Made by a program: the position numbers and the translations under genes. A DNA stretch of 64,000 nucleotides, taken from contig CAMTDV010000013.1 of NCBI GenBank assembly GCA_947069175.1, forward strand, positions 13,373,501-13,437,500, in the 5' to 3' direction. This document shows positions 42,049 through 52,494 of this stretch, piece by piece. Source of the DNA: Scalesia atractyloides (taxonomy: Eukaryota > Streptophyta > Magnoliopsida > Asterales > Asteraceae). A model generated the notes under the pieces. It saw nothing but the letters and a program-made list of their open reading frames with translations, was not told the DNA's origin and did not search any database. Position 1 is the stretch's first letter. Each line of letters opens with the position of its first letter.

Positions 42049-42051
<3 letters not shown>

Positions 42052-42092
<41 letters not shown>
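42052..42092. repeat. TA microsatellite in element D
   Basis: About 40 bp of (TA)n between gag and the 66-bp tandem repeats. Confidence 0.9.
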
Positions 42093-42093
<1 letters not shown>

Positions 42094-42098
<5 letters not shown>

Positions 42099-42440
42099 AT
42101 CAGCCTGTCACTTAGGACATAATACATTTGGCATATCAGCCTGTCCCGTTGGACATAAATTGGGCACATTGGCCTACATCATATCAGATGTATATGGCAT
42201 ATCAGCCTGTTCTGTTGGACATAAATTGGGTACATTGGCCTACATCATATCGGATGTATATGGCATATCAGCCTGTCCCGTTGGACATAAATTGGGCACA
42301 TTGGCCTACATCATATCAGATGTATATGGCATATCAGCCTGTCCCGTTAGACATAAATTGGGCACATTGGCCTACATCATATCAGATGTATATGGCATAT
42401 CAGCCTGTCCCGTTGGACATAAATTGGGCACATTAGCCTA
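42094..42440. repeat. 66-bp tandem repeat array in element D
   Basis: Five near-perfect 66-bp units start at 42130, 42196, 42262, 42328 and 42394, after a partial unit at 42094. Each contains GGCATATCAGCCTGT and TTGGGCACATTGGCC. Because 66 is a multiple of three, open frames run through the array on the plus strand; they are repeat artefacts. The array lies between the extra ORF and gag of D. Confidence 0.95.
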
Positions 42441-42942
42441 ACGGCTAGTGTGGTTCCTCAAGCCACACTATCAAGAGTATGATCATTTCTTAATGTTAAC
42501 ATAAGAGTACCTTAATGACCGATTAATGGTCCCGGTCACCTTCGACCTTAACGACCTTGGAGGTTTGGACCTAGTCCCTTACCTCTGGATAGTAGGATAA
42601 CTTCCCTTAACTATCCTGATAGAAGACCCCTTCGTACTTAACTATCATTCTTGGCCAATGTGTGGTCTACGCCACTTGGCATAATCAAATCTATTAAGGT
42701 CTTTTGGAATTATATAGCAGAGCATAAATTTCGAGTAAAAATCGAGACGCTTGTTTTCAAGAGGATGAATACATATATATATAATTCCAAAATATTTCAT
42801 TAAATTTCAAATTAAAAATTACAATACTAAAAAAATGAAATAAACTGTCCATGCAAGGGTTTTTAAAGAAATAAAAATGTCCACGCAGGGACTAAAGAAA
42901 TACAATGTCCTCTTAGGGACTACATATTTATTAGAAGAGACT

Positions 42943-44038
42943 TCACTCGTCCTCCTCTCCTTTGACCAACTTGGAGAGTTTCTTGAAGAACTTGTTCGTC
43001 TTCTTCTCCGTTTTCTCCGCCTGTTGCTGCATTTCTTTCATTCTTTCTAAGGCCTCATTAATGGCCTCAAGTGCGGAGGTTGTGGTTGAGGTTGTGGCAT
43101 AACCGGATACTGGTACCCATAAGTTGGATATCCTGTCGGTGGATAAGTAGGTGGGAAAGGAGACGGGTAAAGTGCATTGTGCATAACAGCTTGCATATAG
43201 GGGTCTTGCGACCATGCTTGGTAGTCTACCGGTGTAGACGGATTAAAAGGATCATATCCAGATGTGTCTGGATATGTAGGGATTGGGTTAGAATAACCCG
43301 ATGGTGGTGGTTGAACTATAGGTGTGGGTGTTGGTGTTGGTGTTGGTTCAACCACAGGTGAGGTGTTGGAGGGCCCACCCTTTTGTGGGTCCTCTTGAAT
43401 CGTGGGTAGGAGTTTGGTAAAGGTGGTAGCGATCCCGACCTTTATCCTACACGTACCGACATACTTGCTCCACGCTTCCTCCTTGGTGGTTCAGGTGGTG
43501 GTTGAGGTTGGTCCACCGGTTCCATGTGGACATCTTCTTGAACAGGAGGCGGTTGAGATTGATGGGAAGGTGTGTGGGTGAAGGTGAATTGGTTTCAATA
43601 TTGGTCCCACTCATTAGGACCTTGGTAGGGTGATCCGGCATAGGAGTTTGAATCTCTTGATATTTCTATGGGATGTGCGTTCGATCCCGACGGCGGCATC
43701 TCCGGGTCGGAGTCCACGTCTATAGGGTTTGGTTGGTCCAACTGATTTTGATCGGCTGGAGGTGTGTTAAAGTAATGGTTAGGGTTAAATTCTTCATGGT
43801 ATGAGTGATGAGAATGGGAATGGTGAGAATGGTAGAAGTGGTGAGAGTGGTAAGAATTTTGGGAATGTGAGGGCGAGTGTCTATGAGAGACAGAACGTGT
43901 CGCTGGTTGCCAAGGAGACGAATTTCCTGATTCTTGGTAGGCATCTGAGTTGTGAGGTTGAGGGGGAATGCGCCCCGATGGTCCTCCCCTCTTTGGACCT
44001 TTTCCTCTTCCATTTTTTCCTCGTACACGTGGCGGCAT
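42943..44038 (-). pseudogene. Extra proline/histidine-rich ORF upstream of D gag
   Basis: On the minus strand a frame begins MPPRVRGKNGRGKGPKRGG, with a basic RG-rich start. A histidine/serine repeat follows (SHHFYHSHHSHSHHSYH), then HPIEISRDS and GSPYQGPNEW. After frame changes near 43600 and 43360 come a proline-rich part (PTPTPTPTP, YSNPIPTYPDTSGYDPF, YPTYGYQYP) and a charged, possibly coiled-coil end (EAINEALERMKEMQQQAEK, FFKKLSKLVKGEEDE) before the stop at 42943. No known enzyme domain is seen. It lies between the primer site and gag, where chromoviruses normally have no gene. In its unbroken form it would have been about 360 residues. Confidence 0.65.
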
Positions 44039-44188
44039 TTTCCTGTCAGAAATTAATTCAAAAACAATACTAATAACTTAATAATAAAATGAGTAATCCT
44101 AGGTCAATGCCTTAGACTTTCTAAGGAATGTGCTCGTGTAAGTTTGAGATTAAACACAAAAAGGCTGGTGTTCAATTCTCTCAACGTT

Positions 44189-44201
44189 GGCTCTAATACT
44201 A
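44189..44201 (-). other. D primer-binding site
   Basis: The minus strand reads TAGTATTAGAGCC next to the 5' LTR end, two mismatches from the tRNA-Met motif TGGTATCAGAGCC. This fixes the orientation of D. Confidence 0.6.
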
Positions 44202-44204
44202 ACT

Positions 44205-47200
44205 TGTCACACCCCGGATTTCCAACCCAAATCCATACACCGGTGGGCCCGGGTGTGGAGTATCGTGACGTCAGTTGATAATCATCATAGTCAATTAAAC
44301 ACGGCACAGCGGAAGTCTTGGAGTAAAATTACTATTATAAACCGAATATTCGAAAATACAAAATAATATACAGGCTCGTAATAGAAGATCCATAGGCGGA
44401 TCATAAATTGTACATGGAAAGAATACAAAACAAACTTTGGGCAGATTTAGGATTTGCAAGATCCTCTATGACTACCAAGCACTTCCAGCCTATTTTCGTA
44501 TTTTACCTGCAGTTTAGTCTTTTGAAAATACGTCAGCTTTCGCAAGTAAATAAACCCAACCGACTCATTTTGAAAAAAATCAAAAATATTTTAAGTGCGT
44601 ATCAGCACAAATTCTTTTTATAACTTGGGTTAATTGACCGTCCAACCTTGTTAACAGATTTACATGTTTGTCCATACATACGGCGTTTGGTACGGACACT
44701 GAGACACAATTAACAAACACACTACTTTAGACTCACGAAGGAGTCAATTCCTCCCAACCTTGTGGGAATGCATAATTGAGGACCTATCGGGTGTATGCCT
44801 ACACCCGCGCTAAGGTCGTGGCCATTTCTATTGTAATGAGCCGAGGATATCCAGGACACGGTAGTTAGCCCCCGATGTTTAATTATCAAATAAAACTGAT
44901 TAAAACAGAATATGCAAATTTACTATCCCCAAACCGGCGTTCGATTGATCCCATTTCCGACCAAGCGGTAATAATTTACCGTAACCCAAGCCCGTATAGG
45001 GAAATAGGTCGAGGGTATTTACCTGATCTAGTCTTCTTCTAATTTTTTATAACTCGGCCGTACACAAAAGGACTAAATAAACTAACCAATTAAATACTAA
45101 CGGTCTTATTTAAGTCATTGACTTAGACCGACTAGCGTACTTGATCAAAACGTATGACGCTAGATTAAACGATGGTTGGATAGAATGTAGTTTAATCCGA
45201 ATAAGTACCTTGACTTGTTTAATACGGGTAAACTATTAACATTCTGGATTTTGAGATTAAAATGATAAGGTTAAACCCGTTTCGGTTAATTTTCGTAAAA
45301 TAGTTACATATACTTAACCGTACGCACATTAGCGATATCGGGTAACCGGATAAGTCATGGACAAGTTCTATATGCCATTATATTTTAAATAAGTTGAGAT
45401 ATCAGTAGGATATCAACTTGTATGCCCGTTATGTTTTTAAAACGAAATTATGCCTTGTAAGGGCATTTCGGTACTTATACACCGCATAAAAGGAACTTGA
45501 ACATATTTTAAGTTTATAATCATGAGTATTCTGGAAAAATATTTTATTTATGATACAATATCAGTAGGATATCAATTATATGTGTAAGTTACCTTTTATG
45601 ACCAAACTATGCACCGAAGGGCATTTTGGTCATTTTACACATAATTTGTAAATTATTTGGGATTCTGAGTTTATAGCATGTACCTACGGTAAATATATTT
45701 AAAATAAGTTTTAAATAAGTAGGTATCAAGTGTTGGTCAATAATATGGTTTAAAACCATACTATGCGCCGAAACGGCGCTTTTGTCGTAAAATGACGTCT
45801 TTATGCGATGTTTATGAAAACTGATGTTAAGGTCAGATTAAAATGCTTAGAATATGTTATTTAATATAAAGTATCAGTAGGTAAATGATTTACCTTGAAA
45901 AGATTGATTAAATTCATTTTATGAGCCACAAGTGCTAAAACCGTCATTTATCGACATAGTTTAAGGCTTTGCTTGAAAACTCAGTTTATACCTTAGTTTA
46001 ATATCCCAAATAATCCTACTTATAATATTACATTAGTAGAAACTCATTTTCAAGTTCAATACCATTTAAAACCTTGTTTTATACAAAAAGAGCATTTTGG
46101 TCAAAGATGGCATAATTATGGAACTTGCGCATAAACTTGGATTCTGATTATGATCATGTAATATAACCTCATAGGGTTATGGTACATTTTATTATGATCA
46201 TAATGCAACTTTAGATCAGTATCTAACTAATCTAAATCGGGTCAGAATCGAAAGTCAAAGCAGAAGTCAAATTTCACGACTTTCGGTTGCGAACCGACCT
46301 AGAACTGAAATTGACGAGCCGAACATGTTCTTACATGTTAAAATAATTATTACCAAGTTGTTTATGTGTCAAAACAGATTTCATAACACATAAAAGATCA
46401 ATTTGTGATTTTTCCGAAAAATAGCCTGTTTGACTTTTTAATAACTTAACTTTGACCCGTCAATTGGTCTAGCAAACGTGATCTTCAGGAGGTGCCCTAT
46501 ATAGGGACTAACACCTACCTTATTATGATCACTTAGCCATGTTCATTTTGAACAATGGCTGGACCATAATGGTCTTAACCGAAAGACAAGGCGTTTTCCG
46601 CAAAACGCTTAACTTTTGGCTATAAAAGCCTATAAACGAAAATGCACAAGGAAGGAACACTTACCAGTGATTCCTAGGGTGCAAAAGAACTATGTTGGAT
46701 GTTCCTTTTAGCTAGGAACTTCCAGAGGAGGGAGAAGAGTGAATAAATGAGAAAGGTGCAAGTTGGAATGGTGAACTTAAGCACTTATTTATAGTTGGAG
46801 AGCTCAAAGGAGGTGAAGCAAGGTGTTTAGGGGTGTAAGAGGAAGCTTACAAGTGTCACAAAACATGGCATAGCTGATTACAAGTCCATGGTTTCGAATT
46901 AATGGTTTTGGAGTTTTGTTTGGGAGCCAAGCAAAACTTTCTGCTGCAGACCCTTTCTCGCGCCCTGCGAGAGGCCCAGGCCAGGTCTCTCGCGGCCCGC
47001 GACCGCCCCTTGGCCAGTTTCGAAGTTTGATACTTTAGCCCCTTAACTTTAAAAAGCTTCTAAAAACCTTTTAAAACACCTTTTTGGCACTTTTAGCCCT
47101 CCGTAGCCAATTCTTGGCATACCCGAGATTATGTCCGGACATTGTCGAGCTCTCGGTTCGTTAAAAGTTCACTCAGAGGTAAGAATTAACATGTTGACAC

Positions 47201-47605
47201 TTTTAATCCCTCCAATATCCAACTTTCAATATTTACAGAATTGAACCCTGTCATCCAACAATGGCACGTATGAGAGTTAGGACTTCGCAAAGGATCACTC
47301 AGAGGCTTATTATAAGCATGTTGATTCCAATGTCACTCAGAGGCTGGGCATGTTGACATATCAGTCACTCAGAGGCCAAGTTTCAAGCATGTTGACATAT
47401 CAGTCACTCAGAGGCTAATGATTTAAGCATGTTGACATATCAGTCACTCAGAGGCTGTTATTTATGCATGTTGACATCAGACCGTCACTCATAGGCTCAG
47501 TTTGAGCATGTTGACGCCTTTAGTCCTTATCGATCTTTAACAGACCATATTTAAAATACAACACGTGTCACTATATTATTCGACACGATTTTACAGGTTG
47601 TTACA
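44205..47605 (-). repeat. D 5' LTR
   Basis: 3401 bp from TGTCACACCCCGG to GGTTGTTACA on the plus strand. It is uninterrupted and shows the ancestral state of the E target site (GGCTATAAAAGCC at about 46619). It carries the same roughly 157-bp degenerate units (45401, 45559, about 45715, 45872), a minus-strand TATA box in CTATAAATAAG (about 46784-46794) and the 40-bp CACTCAGAGGC/GCATGTTGACAT repeat (47169-47518). Confidence 0.92.
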
Positions 47606-48180
47606 TCTCTATTTATGGTGCAAGATGTTCAAGAAGTTGTTTACTTGAGTGAAGAAAAGGTCATTCCAAAAAATTACGAGAACGGTTCGAAAGAAAAAGA
47701 CTTGTGGTATTTGGATAATGGCGCGAGCAACCATATGACGGGTAATGTATCTCTTTTCTCTGAATTAAATAAGCGTGTTGGTGGCAAAGTTAAATTCGGG
47801 GATGGGTCTCAAGTCGAAATATGCTGGAAAGGTTCTATATTACTATTGGGTAAAACGGGGGAGCAAAGATTAATGATCGATATTTATTATATCCCTAGTT
47901 TACGTAGTAATATAATAAGTCTCGGTCGAGCAATGGAGTGTGGATGTTATATTCGTATGAAAGGTGATTATTTATTAATGTGTGATGCTCAATATTTATT
48001 ATATCCCTAGTTTACGTAGTAATATAATAAGTCTCGGTCAAGCAACGGAGTGTGGATGTTATATTCGTATGAAAGATGATTATTTATTAATGTGTGATGC
48101 TCAAGGCAAGGTATTAATGAATGTTACTCGGTCTAAAAATCGCCTTTATATGATTAAATTAAAAGTTGGAGAACCCGTTT
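47606..48180 (+). pseudogene. C protease region with 112-bp tandem duplication
   Basis: Begins at the second TCTCT copy, in phase with the gag at 21351. It contains the copia protease motif WYLDNGASNHMTGN (about 47704-47745), then GGKVKFGDGSQ and YIPSLRSNIISLG. Bases 47881-47992 are repeated at 47993-48104 with a few differences; 112 is not a multiple of three, so the copy shifts the frame. The protease cleaved the copia polyprotein in life. Confidence 0.88.
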
Positions 48181-49152
48181 GTCTGAAAGCTCAGATTGAT
48201 AATGAAAATTGGTTATGGCACGCGAGACTTGGTCACCTAAATTTCAAGTTCATGAAACAAATGGTGAATAAAGATATGGTCATGGGGATGCGAAAAATCA
48301 ATCATGAAAATCAAATCTCTGATTCTTGCTTAGTCGGGAAGCAAACGAGACAACCTTTTCCGAAGACAGTGTTATTCCGGGCAACGCGTGCCTTGGAACT
48401 TGTTCATGGAGACTTATGCGGTCCAATTTCTCCGAGCACTATAGCGGGAAATAGGTATGTATTTGTCTTAGTTGATGATTTTCCACGTTTCATGTGGACT
48501 CTTTTTGAAGGAAAAAAGTGAAGCGTTTGAAACCTTCAAAAAGTTTAAAGTCATGTTGGAAGTGGAAGTTAGTAGAAAAATCAAGACGTTACGAACCGAT
48601 CGAGGGGGAGAATTTACATCTCATGAGTTCAATCGGTTCTGTGAAAACGAAGGGATTATTCGACACTTAACCGCTCCATATTCACCTCAACAAAACGGGG
48701 TGGTGGAGAGGCGAAACCGTACCTTAATGGAAATAACTCGAAGTATATTAAAAGCGCGACAAGTTCCTAATTTTATGTGGGGGGAGGCGGTGAGGCACTC
48801 AACCAATTTAATAAATAAAACTCCAACACGAGCGTTACACGAAGACAAAACACCGTACGAGATGTTAAAACGAGAGAAACCGGATCTTCAATATCTTAAA
48901 GTTTTTGGATGTCCGGCGTATTTGAAAAAAGTTGGTGGGCCTCTTCCAAAATTAGATGATCGTTTGACTCGTCTAGTTTATCTTCAAAGCGAAAAAGGTT
49001 CGGGGGCGTGTCGTTTATACAATTCGACGACTCGTAGAATTGTTGTGGGTCGGGATGGAGATACGGAGTTTGATGAAACGCGTGGTTTGAATTGCGGAAA
49101 AATATTGTTTTTAATAACGAAGAGTCTCGCGAACCGGGTATGTTTTGAGTAG
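48181..49152 (+). pseudogene. C integrase
   Basis: A GAG-pre-integrase segment (LWHARLGHLNFKFMKQMV, then DSCLVGKQTRQPF, in which one cysteine of the usual zinc pair is Ser) leads to the integrase core: D in LVHGDLCGP, D in TLRTDRGGEFTSHEF and E in SPQQNGVVERRNRTLME. VFGCPAYLKK follows. A frameshift after LFEGKK (about 48520) splits the core and the frame ends at 49152. All three catalytic residues are still present. Confidence 0.88.
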
Positions 49153-50412
49153 ACTTTGGTGGCGTAATTGACACCGGAGATGGAACCGTAACTACAGAAC
49201 TTAGTGGGTCCACTTCTGGAACAGATATATGCTCGGAAAATTTTAATGATGAGATTGGGACTGAGTCAACTGATCCATTGACTAGCAGCTCAGAAGAACC
49301 CAACAGCAGAAGTTCAGCGCATGCACATAATCACAGCCTATCATCAATGACGTCTGGCCCATTAGGTCCAAGTAACAATGGAGTGAATGTTGGGTCACGT
49401 GATTTGTTGCAGCAAACTCCAACAAGTAGTAATATTATTTCTCAAAAATCAAATTGGATTAATGGATCACATGGCTCAAATCATGAAGATAGTGTAGTTG
49501 GGCGTGAATGTCAAGCAAATATCAATTCTAATTTTGTGAATAGTAATGCGGAACAAAATAATTTTATGACGCCAGAGCCAGTTGTTCGAAGATCTAATCG
49601 AGCAACGGTTACCCTTGTACATTTTAACGGTTATGTTTTAAATTCGAGTTCTATTGATGAAGAATATTTATTGCTTGCGGATGGCGAACCGGCTTATTTT
49701 AATGATGCGAAAAATAAACCGGAGTGGATGAAAGCAATGCACGTAGAAACTGAATCAATTAATAAAAATAATACTTGGTCGTTAACCGAGTTACCACGTG
49801 GTGCAAAAGCGATTGAATTGAAGTGGGTTTTTAAGGTTAAAAGAAACGCGGATGGCTCATTAAATAAACACAAGGCTAGACTCGTGGCGAAGGGTTATGT
49901 TCAGCAACCTGGAGTCAATTTTGACGAAGTGTTCGCGCCAGTTGCTCGACTTGAAACAGTTCGGTTACTTTTATCTCTCGCAGCAAATGAAGGTTGGGAA
50001 TTACATCATCTAGATGTTAAATCCGCGTTCCTACATGGCGAATTAAGAGAAGAAGTTTATGTCGTTCAACCGGACGGGTTCGTTAAAGAAGGCGAAGAGC
50101 ATAAAGTTTATAAATTGTCTAAGACGTTATATGGGTTAAGGCTTGCTCCACGTGCGTAGAATACGAAATTAAATAATATTTTATTAAATATGAAATTTCA
50201 TAGGTGCTCGCAAGAACAAGCCGTATACCGAAGAACTGTTGGAATGGACGACTTACTAATCGGCGTATACGTGAACGATTTAATTGTGACGGGTTCAAAT
50301 TTGAAACTTTTATGGAGTTTAAGCGCGGGATGGCTAAAAACTTTAAAATGTTAGATTTGGAAAGCTTACTTATTATCTTGGAATTGAAGTGTCGCAGAGC
50401 AAGAACGGGATA
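49153..50412 (+). pseudogene. C reverse transcriptase with altered catalytic motif
   Basis: A polar, Ser/Asn-rich linker (49278 to about 49560) precedes copia reverse transcriptase: EWMKAMHVETESI, WVFKVKRNADGSL, KARLVAKGYVQQPGVNF, FAPVARLETVRLLLSLA and LDVKSAFLHGEL. A stop follows at 50157-50159. The metal-binding YVDD motif reads YVND here (50268-50279), replacing the first of the two adjacent aspartates. Further frameshifts follow. Catalysis is lost by this change alone. Confidence 0.88.
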
Positions 50413-51226
50413 AAAGTTAATCAAGAGGCGTATGCAAAGAAAATACTGACTGAAGCCGGTATGATTAACTGCAATCCTGCAAATGTTCCTGTAGACCCGA
50501 ATGTGAAATTTTCTAAATTTGAAGACGAAGAAGATTTTGATGCAAAGAGATATCGAAAGATTGTCGGGTGTCTTCGGTACCTTTTACAGACTCGACCAGA
50601 TTTGGCATTTTCGGTCGGAGTAGCCAGTCGGTACATGCAATGCCCGAAGCAATCTCATGCAGCTCTTATCAAGAAAATTCTTCGCTATTTACGAGGTACT
50701 TTTGCTATGGTATTACCTATACTCAAGGAGAAAATATGTTGGTCGGTTAAAGCATTAGTAGTCACAACATAGATCCGGACGATGGAAGAAGTACTACGAG
50801 ACACGTGTTTTATTTTAGGTCTTCCCCAATTACTTGGTGTTCTCAAAAACAAAGTACGGTAGCTTTATCATCGTGTGAGGCGGAGTATATGGCGGCTAGT
50901 GCAGCTGCGTGTCAGTCGGTTTGGCTAAAAGAATTAATTGGTGAATTACTCGACAAGAAAATTCAAGTGGCGGTGTTACGTGTTGACAATACATCGGCGA
51001 TAGCTCTCGTGAGGAACCTGGTTTCCATGGAAGAAACAAACACATAAAATCCCGGTTTTACTACATTCGGGAATGTGTAGATCGTGAAGACATCGTGGTT
51101 GAGCATGTTAGTGGCATTGATCAAAAGGCGGATATTTTAACGAAGATACTCGGGGAAATCAATTTCAAGGAGATGACTAAAAAGCTTGGAGTCGAAGACT
51201 TGTCAAATAATAGTTCGAAATTCTAG
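50389..51226 (+). pseudogene. C RNase H
   Basis: KKILTEAGMINCNPANVPVDP and YRKIVGCLRYLLQTRPDLAF lead to the copia RNase H block SKQSTVALSSCEAEYMAASAAACQSVWLKEL, then VDNTSAIALVRN. Frame changes near 50755 and 51010 break it; the last codons of the family (YYIRECVDRED, HVSGIDQKADILTK) lie in another frame before a stop just ahead of the polypurine-like TTCTAGGGGTGAT. Confidence 0.87.
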
Positions 51227-51233
51227 GGGTGAT

Positions 51234-51420
51234 TGTTGGTAATTTCGAATTAAAGAATTCCTTTGCGTGCAAGGCAAGGAATAATATTAAAGGAGTGGAT
51301 AATTATAGATAATTTAAATGTGTTTAGATTTAGATTATTAGTGATAATTATCATGTCCTAGTTATTAGCAATCCTAATTGTAGTCAGACGTGATATGTTA
51401 GGCTATAAATACTCAAGGAT
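51234..51420 (+). repeat. C 3' LTR (shared part)
   Basis: Matches 19690-19875. After 51420 the sequence continues TGTAATTCAAGTTTTGTG, which is absent from the 5' copy, so the full 3' LTR probably extends to about 51540 (ATTCACTATTCATTTCAA region). The end was not fixed. Confidence 0.85.
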
Positions 51421-51989
51421 TGTAATTCAAGTTTTGTGTAAGTTTCTTGAATAATAATAAACGTTTTGATGCTTAGCCAAATAGCTTGCAATTTCCGATT
51501 CACTATTCATTTCAATACCGATTCATCTTAATATAGCACCGGCCGTAACGGCGTGACGCGACACAATTAGGCGCTACGAATGTTTGCCCTTTCCCACTAT
51601 GGGTAGCGTTATAACATATGTCATACGTGTTTTATAGAAATTAATAATAATAAAAACTGTGACTAATTTGCTAGAGGAACGTGGCCTAAAGGTGAGTCAC
51701 CAATTAAATTTTTCACACAACGCCTTCAAATTAATTGGCATTTCGATAAAAACAACTTCAAGTTATCCAAGCCTTTATACTTTAATATTTTTAGTTTGTA
51801 AAACTGTTTTTCATTACATTAAATTACGAATAAGAAATAAAATTTCATAATATAAAAGTTAGAATACATCCAGAAAGCTCTTCAGATACGTAGAATCTAA
51901 TCTACCGGTATTATCCTTTAGAAAAAGACGTGGCAAAAATCTAACATGTGCAAGAACATTCTAGCACCTTATGGGACACTAGTCAACAC
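51421..51989. other. Remainder of C LTR and intergenic sequence
   Basis: The first 100 bases or so are probably the rest of the C 3' LTR. A GC-rich patch, CGTAACGGCGTGACGCGACAC (split here as CGTAACGGCGTG and ACGCGACAC), lies at about 51546-51566. The rest is AT-rich with no recognisable gene. Confidence 0.4.
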
Positions 51990-51999
51990 ATTATAAAAC
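51990..51999 (+). promoter_or_regulatory. Probable TATA box of the small gene
   Basis: ATTATAAAAC lies about 70 bases before the ATG at 52067, a normal distance for a plant promoter with a short leader. Confidence 0.5.
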
Positions 52000-52066
52000 C
52001 TATGAAACATATCATAAGTTTAGAAAAACAACCAACAAGATAGCATCAACACAAACACCAACAGTC

Positions 52067-52494
52067 ATGCAGATCGACGACAAGCAAGAAAAGGTAACGT
52101 TTCGAGCAGTAAGTGCCAACGAAGAAGGCCGGAAACAGGTGGAGAAAGTGGAGGCAAATACTCACAACATCGACACTTTGAAACATATTGAAAAGAAGTT
52201 GGTGGATAAGGGGTTGCACCGTCTCGAGCGCCATCCACGGGACGAGATACCGCTCGAGAAGCAGCCGAAAGGGGGCCGGGAGGGAAGTATACATGGGACG
52301 GTCCGGGCGGGATGGTTGAGGACGAACTAGACCCGGCTCCGGCCGCCGTGGATGAGAAGGACCCGAATTATGTTAGTGATGAGGAGGAGGAGAAGGTGGC
52401 GAGAGAGGTGGTGGTTGGGGAGGTTGAGGTGGCGAAAGTGGCGGAGCAAGGGGTTGATAGGGTGGAGGTGGATCCTCACTTGAAGGTTGCTTGA
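52067..52494 (+). pseudogene. Small acidic conserved-looking plant protein, apparent frameshift
   Basis: Frame one (52067-52330) encodes a polar N-terminus, then HIEKKLVDKGLHRLERHP. A second frame, two bases on, continues GGKYTWDGPGGMVEDELDP, AVDEKDPNYVSDEEEE and a valine/glutamate-rich end, stopping at 52494. The second half reads smoothly only if one base is added in or near the AAAGGGGGCC run at about 52267-52276. Together about 142 residues, acidic and without membrane segments. I recall small plant proteins with this KKLVDKG...RHP...GG-YTW-GP...DEKDPNY pattern but cannot name a function. It is either a recent pseudogene or a real gene with a sequencing error in the G run. It is intronless, with a TATA box about 70 bases upstream. 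Confidence 0.6.

Larger units (their letters stand above)
21352..47605 (-). mobile_element. Element D: Tekay-like Ty3/gypsy chromovirus with two nested insertions
   Basis: A minus-strand element with TG...CA ends and the exact 5-bp duplication TCTCT (21347-21351 and 47606-47610). The 5' LTR is 44205-47605; the 3' LTR is 21352-34222, split by element E. On the minus strand its order is primer site, an extra proline/histidine-rich ORF, a tandem repeat, gag, protease, reverse transcriptase, RNase H, integrase and a C-terminal chromodomain-like end. That order, the 3.4-kb LTRs and the HVSNLKKCL tail fit the Tekay (Del) chromovirus clade. Pol is cut by solo LTR F and carries several frameshifts. 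The LTRs differ at many more sites than those of B2 or E, so D is older. Confidence 0.9.
19690..51420 (+). mobile_element. Element C: Ty1/copia retrotransposon split by a 26-kb nested insertion
   Basis: The left LTR starts at 19690 (TGTTGGTAATTTCG) and the right LTR at 51234 with the same sequence. The order gag, protease, integrase, reverse transcriptase, RNase H between them is that of Ty1/copia. The element is cut at 21351 by chromovirus D. Removing D and one copy of its TCTCT duplication leaves the gag-pol reading frame in phase across the site. Stops, a duplication and frameshifts in pol show that it is dead. The exact right end and the outer target duplication could not be fixed; it may extend to about 51540. 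Confidence 0.88.

Noticed and set aside
42128..42441. Long open frames (102 and 166 codons) with repeated SACPVGHKLGTLAYIISDVYG or similar units
   Set aside because: They are translations of a 66-bp tandem repeat whose length is a multiple of three; no start context, domain or homologue supports a protein.
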